Below, piece after piece: positions 1 through 6,970 of a DNA stretch of 64,000 bases. The stretch is from Paenibacillus lautus NBRC 15380. Lineage in GTDB: Bacteria; Bacillota; Bacilli; Paenibacillales; Paenibacillaceae. The notes under the pieces are model-generated. The model was given only the letters and a program-made list of their open reading frames with translations, was not told the DNA's origin and ran no database searches. Made by a program: the position numbers and the translations under genes. The DNA is taken from contig NZ_BIMF01000004.1 in the NCBI RefSeq assembly GCF_004000945.1, positions 248,001-312,000 on the forward strand, in the 5' to 3' direction. Each line of letters opens with the position of its first letter. Position 1 is the first letter of the stretch.

Positions 1-2
1 AG

Positions 3-524
3 GACCCGCTCAAATTCGTTGCTATCGCCAAACAAATGATTGCCTCCGATCCGGCTGACCGCTACCGATTTCTGATGATTGGAGAAGGCCCGTTGAAGGA
101 TGAGGTTATCGAAGCGATTGGAGCGTTGTCTTCCAAAATCATCGTACTTGGCGCTCGAGGAGACATCCACCAGGTTCTCAAATTTACTGACGTCATGGCG
201 TCCACTTCACCGAGCGAAGGGCTTCCTCTTAGCGGTCTTGAGGCGATGTCAGCCGAGGTGCCGGTTATAGCCTTCGCTGTCAGAGGCTGGCTGGACATCA
301 TTAATCAGCACTATGATGGACTATTGATCGGGCGATCGCAATTTGAGGAAGTCGATTATGCGCAGCAGCTCACGTACCTGTTGGACCATCCCGATTGGCT
401 GGGACGAATGCGTGTGGCAGCGCGCAAGAAAGTTACCACTTATTATACTCGCAAACTATTCCTTGATCGGTATCAGGGACTCTATCGCGAATTGGTTTCA
501 GGCGGACTACCTCCGTTAGAATAG
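3..524 (+). CDS. Glycosyltransferase family 4, C-terminal part (partial at window edge)
   Basis: Open from the left edge of the window; the reading frame runs through codons before the first ATG at 36 (DPLKFVAIAKQM), so the gene begins outside. The visible part is the second Rossmann half of a GT-B fold. EGLPLSGLEAM (near residue 75 of the visible part) matches the E-x7-E nucleotide-sugar-binding motif of GT4 enzymes, and VPVIAF follows it as usual. These enzymes transfer a sugar from an NDP-sugar to a lipid, polysaccharide or protein acceptor in the cytosol. The acceptor cannot be told from this fragment. A terminator follows at 580. Confidence 0.85.
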   Translation, partial: DPLKFVAIAKQMIASDPADRYRFLMIGEGPLKDEVIEAIGALSSKIIVLGARGDIHQVLKFTDVMASTSPSEGLPLSGLEAMSAEVPVIAFAVRGWLDIINQHYDGLLIGRSQFEEVDYAQQLTYLLDHPDWLGRMRVAARKKVTTYYTRKLFLDRYQGLYRELVSGGLPPLE

Positions 525-579
525 ATTCAGAAGAAATTAATGGATCCGTGTGTCACGAGAAATAAATTACATTTACAAT

Positions 580-608
580 AGGACCCTGCGGGAAGCAAGG
601 TCCTTTTT
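580..608 (+). terminator. Rho-independent terminator after the glycosyltransferase
   Basis: AGGACC at 580-585 pairs with GGTCCT at 599-604, with an inner TGC/GCA pairing, followed by a T-run. It closes the glycosyltransferase transcript, about 55 bases after the stop codon. Confidence 0.75.
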
Positions 609-638
609 ATAAGTATAACCAAAAGAGGTGCGAAAAAC

Positions 639-1169
639 ATGAAGATCAACTGGCATGAAGACTTCATTCTCTTTCTGGCAAGCATCGTCCGCCCCAAAGT
701 ATACGTAGAGCTAGGACTATATCAATGCGCGCTGTTCAACCGAGTTATTCCATTTGCAGAAACTCTAATAGGCGTCGATATCAACGGAGAAGCCGGCCAA
801 CATATGAACATCTTGCCTAATACTCGGTTCTTCCACGGCACGACCCAAGCTTTCGCCAAGGAACTCTCAGCCCAACCTCTACAAATTGATATGCTGTTCA
901 TTGATGCGGACCATTCGAGGGAAGCTGTTCTTCAGGATTTTCACGATTTTTTTCCTTACGTGGCACCCCACGGTTTGATCCTGATGCATGATTCACATCC
1001 GGGGAACGTCGAAATGATGGATTCAACGCTGTGTGGGACCGCATATCAAGCCATTGCAGAATTATCCCAGGCGGCGAATAACGCCTATGAAATGATGACG
1101 ATTCCGATCTCGCCGGGCCTTACGATCTGTCGCAAACGCCAGCAGCAGCTATCCTGGCAGGAAATGTAG
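639..1169 (+). CDS. Class I SAM-dependent methyltransferase (Methyltransf_24-like)
   Basis: A 176-residue protein with a Rossmann-type pattern: VYVELGLYQC (residues 22-31) in place of motif I, GVDIN (about 45-49) as the acidic end of strand 2, and MLFIDADHS (about 87-95) as motif IV. This layout is common in methyltransferases encoded in glycan or secondary-metabolite clusters. Motif I lacks the usual G-x-G-x-G, so catalytic activity is not certain. The start is supported by AAGAGGTG nine bases upstream. The substrate is unknown. The glycosyltransferase upstream suggests a cell-surface polysaccharide role, but a terminator separates the two genes, so this is only context. Confidence 0.75.
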   Translation: MKINWHEDFILFLASIVRPKVYVELGLYQCALFNRVIPFAETLIGVDINGEAGQHMNILPNTRFFHGTTQAFAKELSAQPLQIDMLFIDADHSREAVLQDFHDFFPYVAPHGLILMHDSHPGNVEMMDSTLCGTAYQAIAELSQAANNAYEMMTIPISPGLTICRKRQQQLSWQEM

Positions 1170-1247
1170 CCCTAATCATTGTTTTATCAATATCAAAAGA
1201 AGGGATATGAAATGCAACGCGCTATAATTCGGCAAAGGGGTGTTTCA

Positions 1248-1795
1248 ATGTTTATTGAACCAATATTACTCGCAACTGCCCCAGAACCGTTTTCCGATCG
1301 GCATTACATCTTCGAACCTAAGATTGATGGCCACAGGCTCCTGTTTTCACAGAAGAACAGCTGGATCAGACTATACACCCGTCACAAGACGGAATGTACC
1401 CAGCATACCCCAAGTTGCTAGCGTCGATTGACGACGATATCCTCCTTGATAGCGAAGTAGCTTGCACCGGCCCGGAACGGTGTGGACTTTGAAGCGGTCT
1501 TGACCAGGTTTCAAACTAAAAAGGAGCAACGCATCCGGGAAGCTTATGGGGATATCCCCCGTTACATTTGTTGTGTTCGATGTGCTGCAATACAAAGGTC
1601 AGTACCAACGGAAGATGCCGCTGCTGCGGCGTAAAGAGATTCTTGCCGGCATAAGTATGCCAAGCAGCACTTCGGCGTCATACCCTTCGTGGAAGCCGCC
1701 GATCGCCAGCCTGGCAGAAGGTCTTAAAAATTTGTTCATTTGAGGCCCGGTTATAGCGGATGAAGTTTCGAAACTGGACAAAATCGGGCTTGCCG
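1248..1795 (+). pseudogene. Degraded ATP-dependent DNA ligase (LigD ligase-domain type)
   Basis: A good RBS (AAAGGGGTG) precedes ATG 1248. The first frame encodes MFIEPILLATAPEPF followed by YIFEPKIDGHR, whose KxDG is the nucleotidyl-acceptor motif I of ATP-dependent ligases. That frame stops at 1421. Homologous sequence continues in other frames: LLASIDDDILLDSEVACTGP (about 1410-1475), VDFEAVLTRFQTKKEQRIRE (about 1482-1541), VTFVVFDVLQYKGQYQRKMP (from 1561) and KYAKQHFGVIPFVEAADRQP (about 1650-1710), then a stop. At least four frameshifts are needed and the C-terminal OB-fold is missing. Intact relatives work with Ku in non-homologous end joining, often in spores. This copy cannot make a full protein. 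Confidence 0.85.
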
Positions 1796-1812
1796 CGAAC
1801 ACTGGTTTTAAT

Positions 1813-1849
1813 AAGCCCCTGCATGCAATTAAACTTCAGGGGCTTTTTC
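1813..1849 (+). terminator. Rho-independent terminator after the ligase pseudogene
   Basis: A perfect 9-bp stem, AAGCCCCTG (1813-1821) with CAGGGGCTT (1837-1845), followed by TTTTT. It is the end of the + strand block. No gene or clear signal is seen between it and the tRNA terminator at 1998. Confidence 0.8.
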
Positions 1850-1997
1850 CAATACTGGTCAATTACTACTTGCCATCAGTACTCCATAAAACAAGTGCGA
1901 CGCTAAATCCTGTGGATAAATAGTTGTCGTTAGCAAATCGAAGTGTCCAGCTTCTTCATCATAGTTTTTTTCACTCAACTAAGCAGCCCTATAAATA

Positions 1998-2023
1998 GCA
2001 AAAAACCCTTGCATCGCAAGGGT
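1998..2023 (-). terminator. Terminator of the tRNA operon
   Basis: On the - strand, ACCCTTGC (2016-2023) and GCAAGGGT (2005-2012) form an 8-bp stem with a 3-base loop, followed by a T-run. It lies 12 bases beyond the 3' end of the Ile2-type tRNA. Confidence 0.85.
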
Positions 2024-2034
2024 CTTCGATAAAG

Positions 2035-2108
2035 TGGGCCCTGAGGGACTCGAACCCCCGACCAGTCGGTTATGAGCCGACCGCTCTAACCAACTGAGCT
2101 AAGGGCCC
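2035..2108 (-). tRNA. tRNA with CAT anticodon, Ile2 type (lysidine-modified)
   Basis: A complete cloverleaf of 74 bases: acceptor GGGCCCT/AGGGCCC, D-arm GCTC/GAGC, anticodon stem GTCGG/CCGAC with loop CTCATAA, T-arm GGGGG-TTCGAGT-CCCTC, discriminator A. The 3' CCA is not encoded. The acceptor start GGGCCCTTAGCTCAG is closer to tRNA-Ile2 (CAT, read as AUA after TilS lysidine modification) than to elongator Met, but a CAT anticodon alone cannot separate the two. Confidence 0.85.
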
Positions 2109-2159
2109 TGAACATACATGTACACATAAACATAAGGACGTCATACATACATCGTTTAA

Positions 2160-2240
<81 letters not shown>

Positions 2241-2270
2241 TCAATGCTGTATCAAACAGCGACAAGAATA

Positions 2271-2300
2271 AATATACACCATTACCCTGCATCAAGTCAA
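2271..2300 (-). promoter_or_regulatory. Sigma-A promoter of the tRNA operon
   Basis: On the - strand, TTGACT (2295-2300), an 18-base spacer and TATATT (2271-2276), about 30 bases before the 5' end of tRNA-fMet. Confidence 0.75.
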
Positions 2301-2322
2301 GTGCTGTTTTAATGGAATTTCC

Positions 2323-2487
2323 TCAAGGCATAAACCGCACGCCATAGCGGCCCTTTTTGGAACGGTAAACCTCCACCATCCGCGGGTCATGGTATCCGAA
2401 CAGCCAGCCATCCTGCTCCAAACGTTTAGCAAAGCACCCTGCCTGAAATTTGCTTGTATACAGCTTTCCGTAATATACCCAGTTCAT
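2323..2487 (-). CDS. Small conserved-looking protein of unknown function, 54 aa
   Basis: The start is set at ATG 2487 because AAGGAG lies nine bases upstream; a longer frame to 2550 has no RBS. The product begins MNWVYYGKLYTSKFQAG and is rich in aromatic and basic residues, with no signal peptide or membrane segment. It sits alone between the type VII operon terminator and the tRNA promoter, on the same strand as both. I do not recognise the family. Regular codon use and a good RBS support a real gene. Confidence 0.6.
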   Translation of the reverse strand: MNWVYYGKLYTSKFQAGCFAKRLEQDGWLFGYHDPRMVEVYRSKKGRYGVRFMP

Positions 2488-2590
2488 CCTATGCGACTCC
2501 TTGCCCGAATGATAATGTGATGCTGTCATATTATGTCCAAACTTCCACAAAAAAACCGCTGCCTAACAAACTTCTCCATGATCACCCGAT

Positions 2591-2646
2591 AAAAAAACAA
2601 TCAGCCATACCTCGTACCACATCGGGATACGAATACGATTGATTGT
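2591..2646 (-). terminator. Terminator of the type VII-related operon
   Basis: On the - strand, ACAATCA (2640-2646) pairs with TGATTGT (2597-2603), with an inner TCGTA/TACGA stem, followed by seven T. It lies about 20 bases after the WXG100 stop codon. Confidence 0.75.
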
Positions 2647-2665
2647 CACCTTAAGTAAACCGCGC

Positions 2666-2938
2666 CTATTGGCCGTCAGCCTCCGCAAACCGGGCAGCAA
2701 TGCTCATAAGCTCCTGCTCCATCGAATTCATCATCTGGATAAAATTCATCAGCTGCGCCTTCGTCTCCTCGGCCTCCGTACGAAACCGCTGCTGGGAAAC
2801 GCCTTCCCATTCGGCATTCAACGTTTCAATGACCTGGGACAATCGGGCGACCAATTCCCCGCCGTAGTCACTCCCGCTTCGAATGTCTGCCGCAGCCCGG
2901 CGCAGCTCCTCGGGGGATACCTCTATACGTCCTGACAT
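2666..2938 (-). CDS. WXG100 family protein (EsxA-like type VII secretion substrate)
   Basis: A 90-residue helical-hairpin protein. LNAEWEGVSQQRF (about residues 40-52) holds the W-x-G turn, and the C-terminal FAEAD gives an F-x-x-x-D variant of the Y-x-x-x-D/E export signal. MSGRIEVSPEELRRAA is the usual opening of the family. WXG100 proteins form dimers and are exported by the EssC/EccC-driven type VII system. It is the last gene of the five-gene operon, directly before the terminator. GGAGG lies rather far (about 14 bases) from the ATG. No EssC, EssA, EssB or EsaA gene is in the window. Confidence 0.85.
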   Translation of the reverse strand: MSGRIEVSPEELRRAAADIRSGSDYGGELVARLSQVIETLNAEWEGVSQQRFRTEAEETKAQLMNFIQMMNSMEQELMSIAARFAEADGQ

Positions 2939-2982
2939 GGATCTATCTCACGCTCCTCCCTTTATGGATATACCCTCGTTTG

Positions 2983-3252
2983 TTATGTAGCCTTCGTCTC
3001 AGCCAGTACGGCCTGAAACTGTTCTTCCTCTTCATCCTGGTAACCGGTAAATATAATCTCCTGGATATCCTCATGATTAAAAACGTAGGCAAACTCCGGG
3101 CTAACATACCCTTCCGGATACGGGCAAGCCAGATAGTCGAACAATTGCGGCTCCTCTAGCGCCAGAATTTGCTTGCGCCCATAGATCACCAGCTTTTTCT
3201 CGCCTTCCTTCAAAATGACAATCGATCCGTTCGGCAGCAGCTGCTGCGTCAT
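2983..3252 (-). CDS. DUF4176 domain protein (type VII-associated)
   Basis: An 89-residue acidic protein. LPNGSIVILKEGEKKLVIYG near the N-terminus and the central YLACPYPEGY with FNHEDI match the DUF4176 family, which recurs in type VII secretion loci of Firmicutes. The function is unknown; a cytosolic accessory or chaperone role is usually assumed. AAAGGAG supports the start. It lies 2 bases after the stop of the membrane protein gene and 44 bases before the WXG100 gene. Confidence 0.8.
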   Translation of the reverse strand: MTQQLLPNGSIVILKEGEKKLVIYGRKQILALEEPQLFDYLACPYPEGYVSPEFAYVFNHEDIQEIIFTGYQDEEEEQFQAVLAETKAT

Positions 3253-3254
3253 AA

Positions 3255-4019
3255 TTATCCTCTCCTTTTCTTGCTCTTCCGGTGCGGTGCCGCCGGCGTG
3301 CGGCCCTGATTCATTTTGTTCAGAAACGCGGCGTTTCGCTGCTCCTTCGGCAATCCCAGTACAGGATAATGAGCTTTTAGCTTATCCATATTGTTTTGAA
3401 TGAACCTATACCGGTGAATGAACACAACGGCCATGTACAGACCGAGAATCAACAGAACGGAAAAGGCCGCCATGCCCATCACAAATCCGCCAAGATCGCC
3501 GGTTACCGCCACCACGACGTAATACCCTGTGTAACCGATGGCCGCTAACAGCAAGGCGGCTTTGCCCGCTTTTCCGACGCCGCCTTTGCGCTCCATGGAC
3601 TGGTACGTCCCTTGCTGCAGTGCTCTGAAATGCAAAACATAAAACACAACGAGCAGCAGCAGCATCACCGCGATCGAGCTAAGCCCATACCCTATGGAAT
3701 CAACTCCGGCCATGTCATACATCATTTTCAGTATAGCAAGCTGGCAAGTGACCGCCAGCGCCAATCCGTATATCCCCAAGTACAGCACAAAACCGACCTC
3801 AGACCGGTACGGATTTACACTCAGACCAATCCCCCACAGCAGCATAGCCGCCCATACCGCCGCCGCCGCATAAAAATAAACCGACATCATCGGCGCCGCC
3901 AGCGTGACTAGTGCGGGGATCAGCATTATAAATAAAAAACATACGATACCGCCCCGAATTTGCTCGGCGGGGATTAGCCGGAAATGAAACTGTTCTTCCT
4001 CTGAAATCTTCGTGCTCAT
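3255..4019 (-). CDS. Polytopic membrane protein of the type VII-related operon
   Basis: About 254 residues. The start at ATG 4019 is chosen for AGGGGAG eight bases upstream; the frame is open to 4046, but that would overlap the previous gene. Six to seven hydrophobic segments are visible (around residues 25-45, 48-66, 75-97, 108-130, 155-175 and 182-205), with a charged cytosolic N-terminus and a very basic C-terminal tail ending RKSKKRRG. I do not recognise a named family. Its place between the effector-like gene and DUF4176 suggests a membrane partner for secretion or an immunity protein. Both are guesses. Confidence 0.75.
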   Translation of the reverse strand: MSTKISEEEQFHFRLIPAEQIRGGIVCFLFIMLIPALVTLAAPMMSVYFYAAAAVWAAMLLWGIGLSVNPYRSEVGFVLYLGIYGLALAVTCQLAILKMMYDMAGVDSIGYGLSSIAVMLLLLVVFYVLHFRALQQGTYQSMERKGGVGKAGKAALLLAAIGYTGYYVVVAVTGDLGGFVMGMAAFSVLLILGLYMAVVFIHRYRFIQNNMDKLKAHYPVLGLPKEQRNAAFLNKMNQGRTPAAPHRKSKKRRG

Positions 4020-4033
4020 CTTTGACACTCCCC

Positions 4034-5107
4034 TTATTTGAACCATCCGGCTATCGTAGAACCTAGCTTCTCTGCCCCCATTTTCAATCCTTCGGTGACA
4101 GTATCTTTTTTCCCGTCCCCGTCAAAATCCGTGAACTTGATGCCGTCCATGACGTAGGAAGCGCCTACCGACACGCCGAAGCCGATGGCCGCACCCGCAA
4201 GAGTGCCGATGGGACCGCCTACCGCTGTTCCAATGAGGGCTCCTGCCTTGGCGCCAGCCGCTGCGGAAGCCACGACGGTTCCCACGCCGACACCCACGTC
4301 CACAACGGCGTCTCCGGCTATTTTTGCCCCGCTCTTGTTCTCGTTGATATTCGTGACCAGATTCCCCACCGTTTGCATGGCGATGCCTGCATAACCAAGC
4401 TTGCCACCCTTCCAGCTGAGCGAGTCTTTAACGGCTGCGCCGGGAAGGACGTATTTCGGAATTCGGGGGTGATTCCGCCAATTGTACTCGGCATAGGATT
4501 TTTTGCGGATATTGGCCAGCATGCCGTTCGTCACATTGGCTCGCATATTGCCGCGCTTGTCTTTCTCAAGCCACACGCCAAAGCCGTTCCGGTACATATC
4601 CCAGTATTTGTACATCGTCCCGGATGCGGTTACCGTACCGAACAATACGCCGGCGGACGCGAGCGGGTTGCCGGTCCATTGATCCGCCGTTCCGCCGAAA
4701 GGCGCAAGCGCATTGAATTCAACGCCCGCTGCCGTCACGGGCGGATCCGTTTTCTTGTTCCCGTTCTGTGCCAGACTCGCCTGAAGCAGCAGATGCGGAC
4801 TAACCTGGGCAATCGATTGTTTGCCGAAGGTAAGATTGTTCCCGAGCGATTGATCGGTCTGCGAAAAATCCCCCGCCTTTTTCACCAGCTGCCCTCGATT
4901 CTGCTCCAGACGGCCTACCACCGACTGGCAGGCAGCCCTGCATTGGGCCAGGCGCTGTTCGACCTGGGCACGATGACGCGACTCCCAGGACATGCTCTGG
5001 AGACGCTGCTGCATGCGTTCCTGGAGCTGCTGGACTTCCCGTGCAATATCAGATACCGCTGCTCCTTGCTGGTTCAGCATTTCGGGTACCACACGTATTT
5101 TGGTCAT
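4034..5107 (-). CDS. WXG100-headed protein with glycine-zipper C-terminus (candidate type VII effector)
   Basis: About 357 residues. The start is ATG 5107, with GGAGG 10 bases upstream; the longer TTG start at 5116 would overlap that RBS. Residues 1-95 look like a WXG100 domain: it opens IRVVPEML, has MSWES in place of W-x-G, and ends LVKKAGDFSQTD with an F-x-x-x-D. After a linker, the C-terminal third holds alternating Gly/Ala (AAAGAKAGALIGTAVGG, then GTLAGAAIGFGVSVGAS), a glycine zipper able to insert in membranes. It then has DFDGDGKKDT, an EF-hand or dockerin-like calcium loop. No nuclease or NADase motif is seen. By layout it resembles secreted LXG/WXG toxins, but the function is not established. 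Confidence 0.7.
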   Translation of the reverse strand: MTKIRVVPEMLNQQGAAVSDIAREVQQLQERMQQRLQSMSWESRHRAQVEQRLAQCRAACQSVVGRLEQNRGQLVKKAGDFSQTDQSLGNNLTFGKQSIAQVSPHLLLQASLAQNGNKKTDPPVTAAGVEFNALAPFGGTADQWTGNPLASAGVLFGTVTASGTMYKYWDMYRNGFGVWLEKDKRGNMRANVTNGMLANIRKKSYAEYNWRNHPRIPKYVLPGAAVKDSLSWKGGKLGYAGIAMQTVGNLVTNINENKSGAKIAGDAVVDVGVGVGTVVASAAAGAKAGALIGTAVGGPIGTLAGAAIGFGVSVGASYVMDGIKFTDFDGDGKKDTVTEGLKMGAEKLGSTIAGWFK

Positions 5108-5180
5108 ATCTAACAATCCTCCATGTCGTTAATCGAGAAGGCAATAGCACGTAAATGCAGGGTCATGATGCCGCCCTTTC

Positions 5181-5966
5181 TCACTTAATGCGCTCAATGA
5201 CCGCACCAAGCTCCCGGATTATTTCCGTTACCGTCGCGCCCCAAATTTGATCCTGTTCGCCTTCATTGCGAATCAGCCAATTGGAATGTTTTCCTCTCAA
5301 CAGTTCGATTCCCTGTATTCTGCAGTTCAGATCCGGACAATAGTACGCCGTGAAGGTGGCATATCTCTCCGGATCGGTGACGCAATCGGCCAAGGCGGAA
5401 ACGACGGATTCCGGGTAGCCTTGTGCAAGCAAGTACTTCCGAGGCTCCTGCTCCCCTTGCTCGGCACTCATCCATTGCTGGAACCAGCCTTTAGGCATAG
5501 CCAATGGAGCTGTATCACGGTTCTTCCTATCCTCCAGCTGCAGGTGACGGATGATTTTAAGCCAAGCTTCCGAAGGGGTTCCCAGCGCTTCCAGCACATA
5601 GGCTCTCGCACCGTCAGGCCCGCTTTCAATATCGGCCTTTACAACCAGACTTGAACTGTAATAAATGAAGCACTCCTTCTGCCCTTCGTCGGAACCGGAC
5701 ACCCTCATATGTATCGTTAGCAGGGTCCGGCTGCATACTTCTATGTATTCCAGCAGTTCCTGCACAAGAACCGGCTCGTTATCGGCCGTATCAATCAAGC
5801 CTTTCTCCTGCAGCTCCTGCTCAATCTTAGCCACTTCTACAGGCATCTCCTCGGCCAGCGTTCCACGAAAAGGGTCCTCTAACCCAATGACAGCCCGCGC
5901 ACCGACAATGCCGGTTAGTACAAAGAATTGTTTGCCGGTCAGTTTGATCCTGGACGGAATTTCCAA
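5181..5966 (-). CDS. EspG-like type VII secretion-associated protein (tentative)
   Basis: 261 residues from TTG 5966, chosen because AAGGAGG lies eight bases upstream; the frame extends to ATG 6026, but that start has no properly spaced RBS. The protein opens MEIPSRIKLTGKQFFVLTG and has no signal peptide or membrane segment. Length, the N-terminal beta-rich start, a central helical part and the final VTEIIRELGAVIERI are compatible with the EspG chaperone fold found beside WXG and LXG genes. The match is by general character and position, not by a diagnostic motif. It is the first gene of the operon, about 65 bases from a TATAAT box. Confidence 0.5.
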   Translation of the reverse strand: MEIPSRIKLTGKQFFVLTGIVGARAVIGLEDPFRGTLAEEMPVEVAKIEQELQEKGLIDTADNEPVLVQELLEYIEVCSRTLLTIHMRVSGSDEGQKECFIYYSSSLVVKADIESGPDGARAYVLEALGTPSEAWLKIIRHLQLEDRKNRDTAPLAMPKGWFQQWMSAEQGEQEPRKYLLAQGYPESVVSALADCVTDPERYATFTAYYCPDLNCRIQGIELLRGKHSNWLIRNEGEQDQIWGATVTEIIRELGAVIERIK

Positions 5967-6030
5967 AGATCTCTCCTCCTTACGGTCAGCCCCGCCTATT
6001 TTTGTAATTAAATCTGAGGTTATCATTACT

Positions 6031-6036
6031 ATTATA
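6031..6036 (-). promoter_or_regulatory. Candidate -10 box of the type VII-related operon
   Basis: TATAAT on the - strand, 65 bases upstream of the TTG start. No good -35 hexamer stands 16-18 bases upstream, so the promoter may need an activator. Confidence 0.4.
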
Positions 6037-6140
6037 GGTGAGACATCTCCTTCCCCTCTACCAAGTCGTGGCCCTAAATTTATAGGAACATATACCCAAA
6101 TCAGCCGATTTTCAAACCGTTCAGCAATAAAATTTCATAA

Positions 6141-6180
6141 AAAAACATTCCCGGGTCGAAATCACCTCTGGAATGTTTTT
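6141..6180 (-). terminator. Bidirectional-looking terminator after the tetR-type gene
   Basis: AAAAACATTC (6141-6150) pairs with GAATGTTTTT (6171-6180), with one more C-G pair inside. A T-run follows on both strands. On the - strand it closes the TetR gene 5 bases after its stop. Confidence 0.8.
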
Positions 6181-6184
6181 GTTC

Positions 6185-6769
6185 TCATGTTAGATTAGAC
6201 GGATCTTCCTGCTGGATAATACCGTGATAAAGAATCGTCATCAGCTGTTCACTGACAGCGTTCAGGCTTCCCAGACCATGGTACCATTCATTCCGTGCCG
6301 TAAATTCCTTGATAAAAGTAAGGAACGCGACCAATACCTGGGGAGAGATATCTTTTCGAATCTGTCCAAGCTGCTGACCTTTAAAGATCAGCATTTCAAA
6401 TTCCGGAACAACGAATTTCTGGTTGAATTGAAGCAGCTTGTCCATCTGCTCCGGGAATTTGGCCAGATCCGCCACAAATTTCTGTGATACAAACGCCGAA
6501 AATTTTTGCTGATCCTTGTAGAAGACGGTTAACGCCTCAAGCGGATCATTTGCCTGATCCATGATATCGCGGTAAATCGCCATGAGCTCCTCGACCATCC
6601 GGTCCACGACATGTTCCAGTAAGCCCTCTTTGCTCTGATAGTAGTTATAAATCGTCATCTTGGAAACCGGGACAGCTTCGGCAATCTGCTCCATGCTCGT
6701 CTGCAAAATCCCCTGCTCCATGAACAGCCGCTTCCCGGCTTCAAGCACCGCTTCTTTTTTTGCATTCAT
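6185..6769 (-). CDS. TetR/AcrR family transcriptional regulator
   Basis: A 194-residue repressor. Residues 5-52 form the TetR N-terminal HTH domain: LEAGKRLFMEQG, TSMEQIAEAV, then VSKMTIYNYYQSKEGLLEHVV, the typical recognition helix and F/Y-x-x-K-x-x-L end. The rest is the all-helical ligand-binding domain, whose effector cannot be told. AAGGGA precedes the ATG. It follows the pyr operon terminator on the same strand and precedes the type VII-related operon. It may control a neighbour or itself, but no clear operator palindrome was found. Confidence 0.85.
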   Translation of the reverse strand: MNAKKEAVLEAGKRLFMEQGILQTSMEQIAEAVPVSKMTIYNYYQSKEGLLEHVVDRMVEELMAIYRDIMDQANDPLEALTVFYKDQQKFSAFVSQKFVADLAKFPEQMDKLLQFNQKFVVPEFEMLIFKGQQLGQIRKDISPQVLVAFLTFIKEFTARNEWYHGLGSLNAVSEQLMTILYHGIIQQEDPSNLT

Positions 6770-6788
6770 CTGTTAGACTATATCCCTT

Positions 6789-6878
6789 CTATATCAGCAT
6801 AAGGACATCATGGCTGGCTACAGCCGCGTACAGTCCTAATGTAACGATCCAGCCTACCGCTGTCAACCCGGCGCCCAT
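6789..6878 (-). CDS. Possible 29-aa hydrophobic peptide
   Basis: A short frame, opening MGAGLTAVGWIVTLG and ending VASHDVLMLI, looks like one transmembrane helix and ends 19 bases before the TetR start. No Shine-Dalgarno site is seen before the ATG, so it could be chance. It is listed because it fills the gap between the pyrE terminator and the regulator. Confidence 0.2.
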   Translation of the reverse strand: MGAGLTAVGWIVTLGLYAAVASHDVLMLI

Positions 6879-6903
6879 CAAGGCTTATCTTCGGCCTCGG
6901 TTT

Positions 6904-6945
6904 AAAAAAAGCTGTCGCTCTGCGATAACTCACAAAGACGACAGC
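6904..6945 (-). terminator. Terminator of the pyr operon
   Basis: On the - strand, GCTGTCG (6939-6945) pairs with CGACAGC (6911-6917), followed by seven T. It lies 25 bases after the pyrE stop. Confidence 0.9.
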
Positions 6946-6970
6946 CTGATTCCTAGCTGATATAAGTTGT

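Noticed and set aside
2035..2108. Calling this tRNA elongator Met
   Set aside because: The CAT anticodon allows it, but the acceptor and D-arm opening resemble Ile2 more; a check for tilS determinants would settle it.
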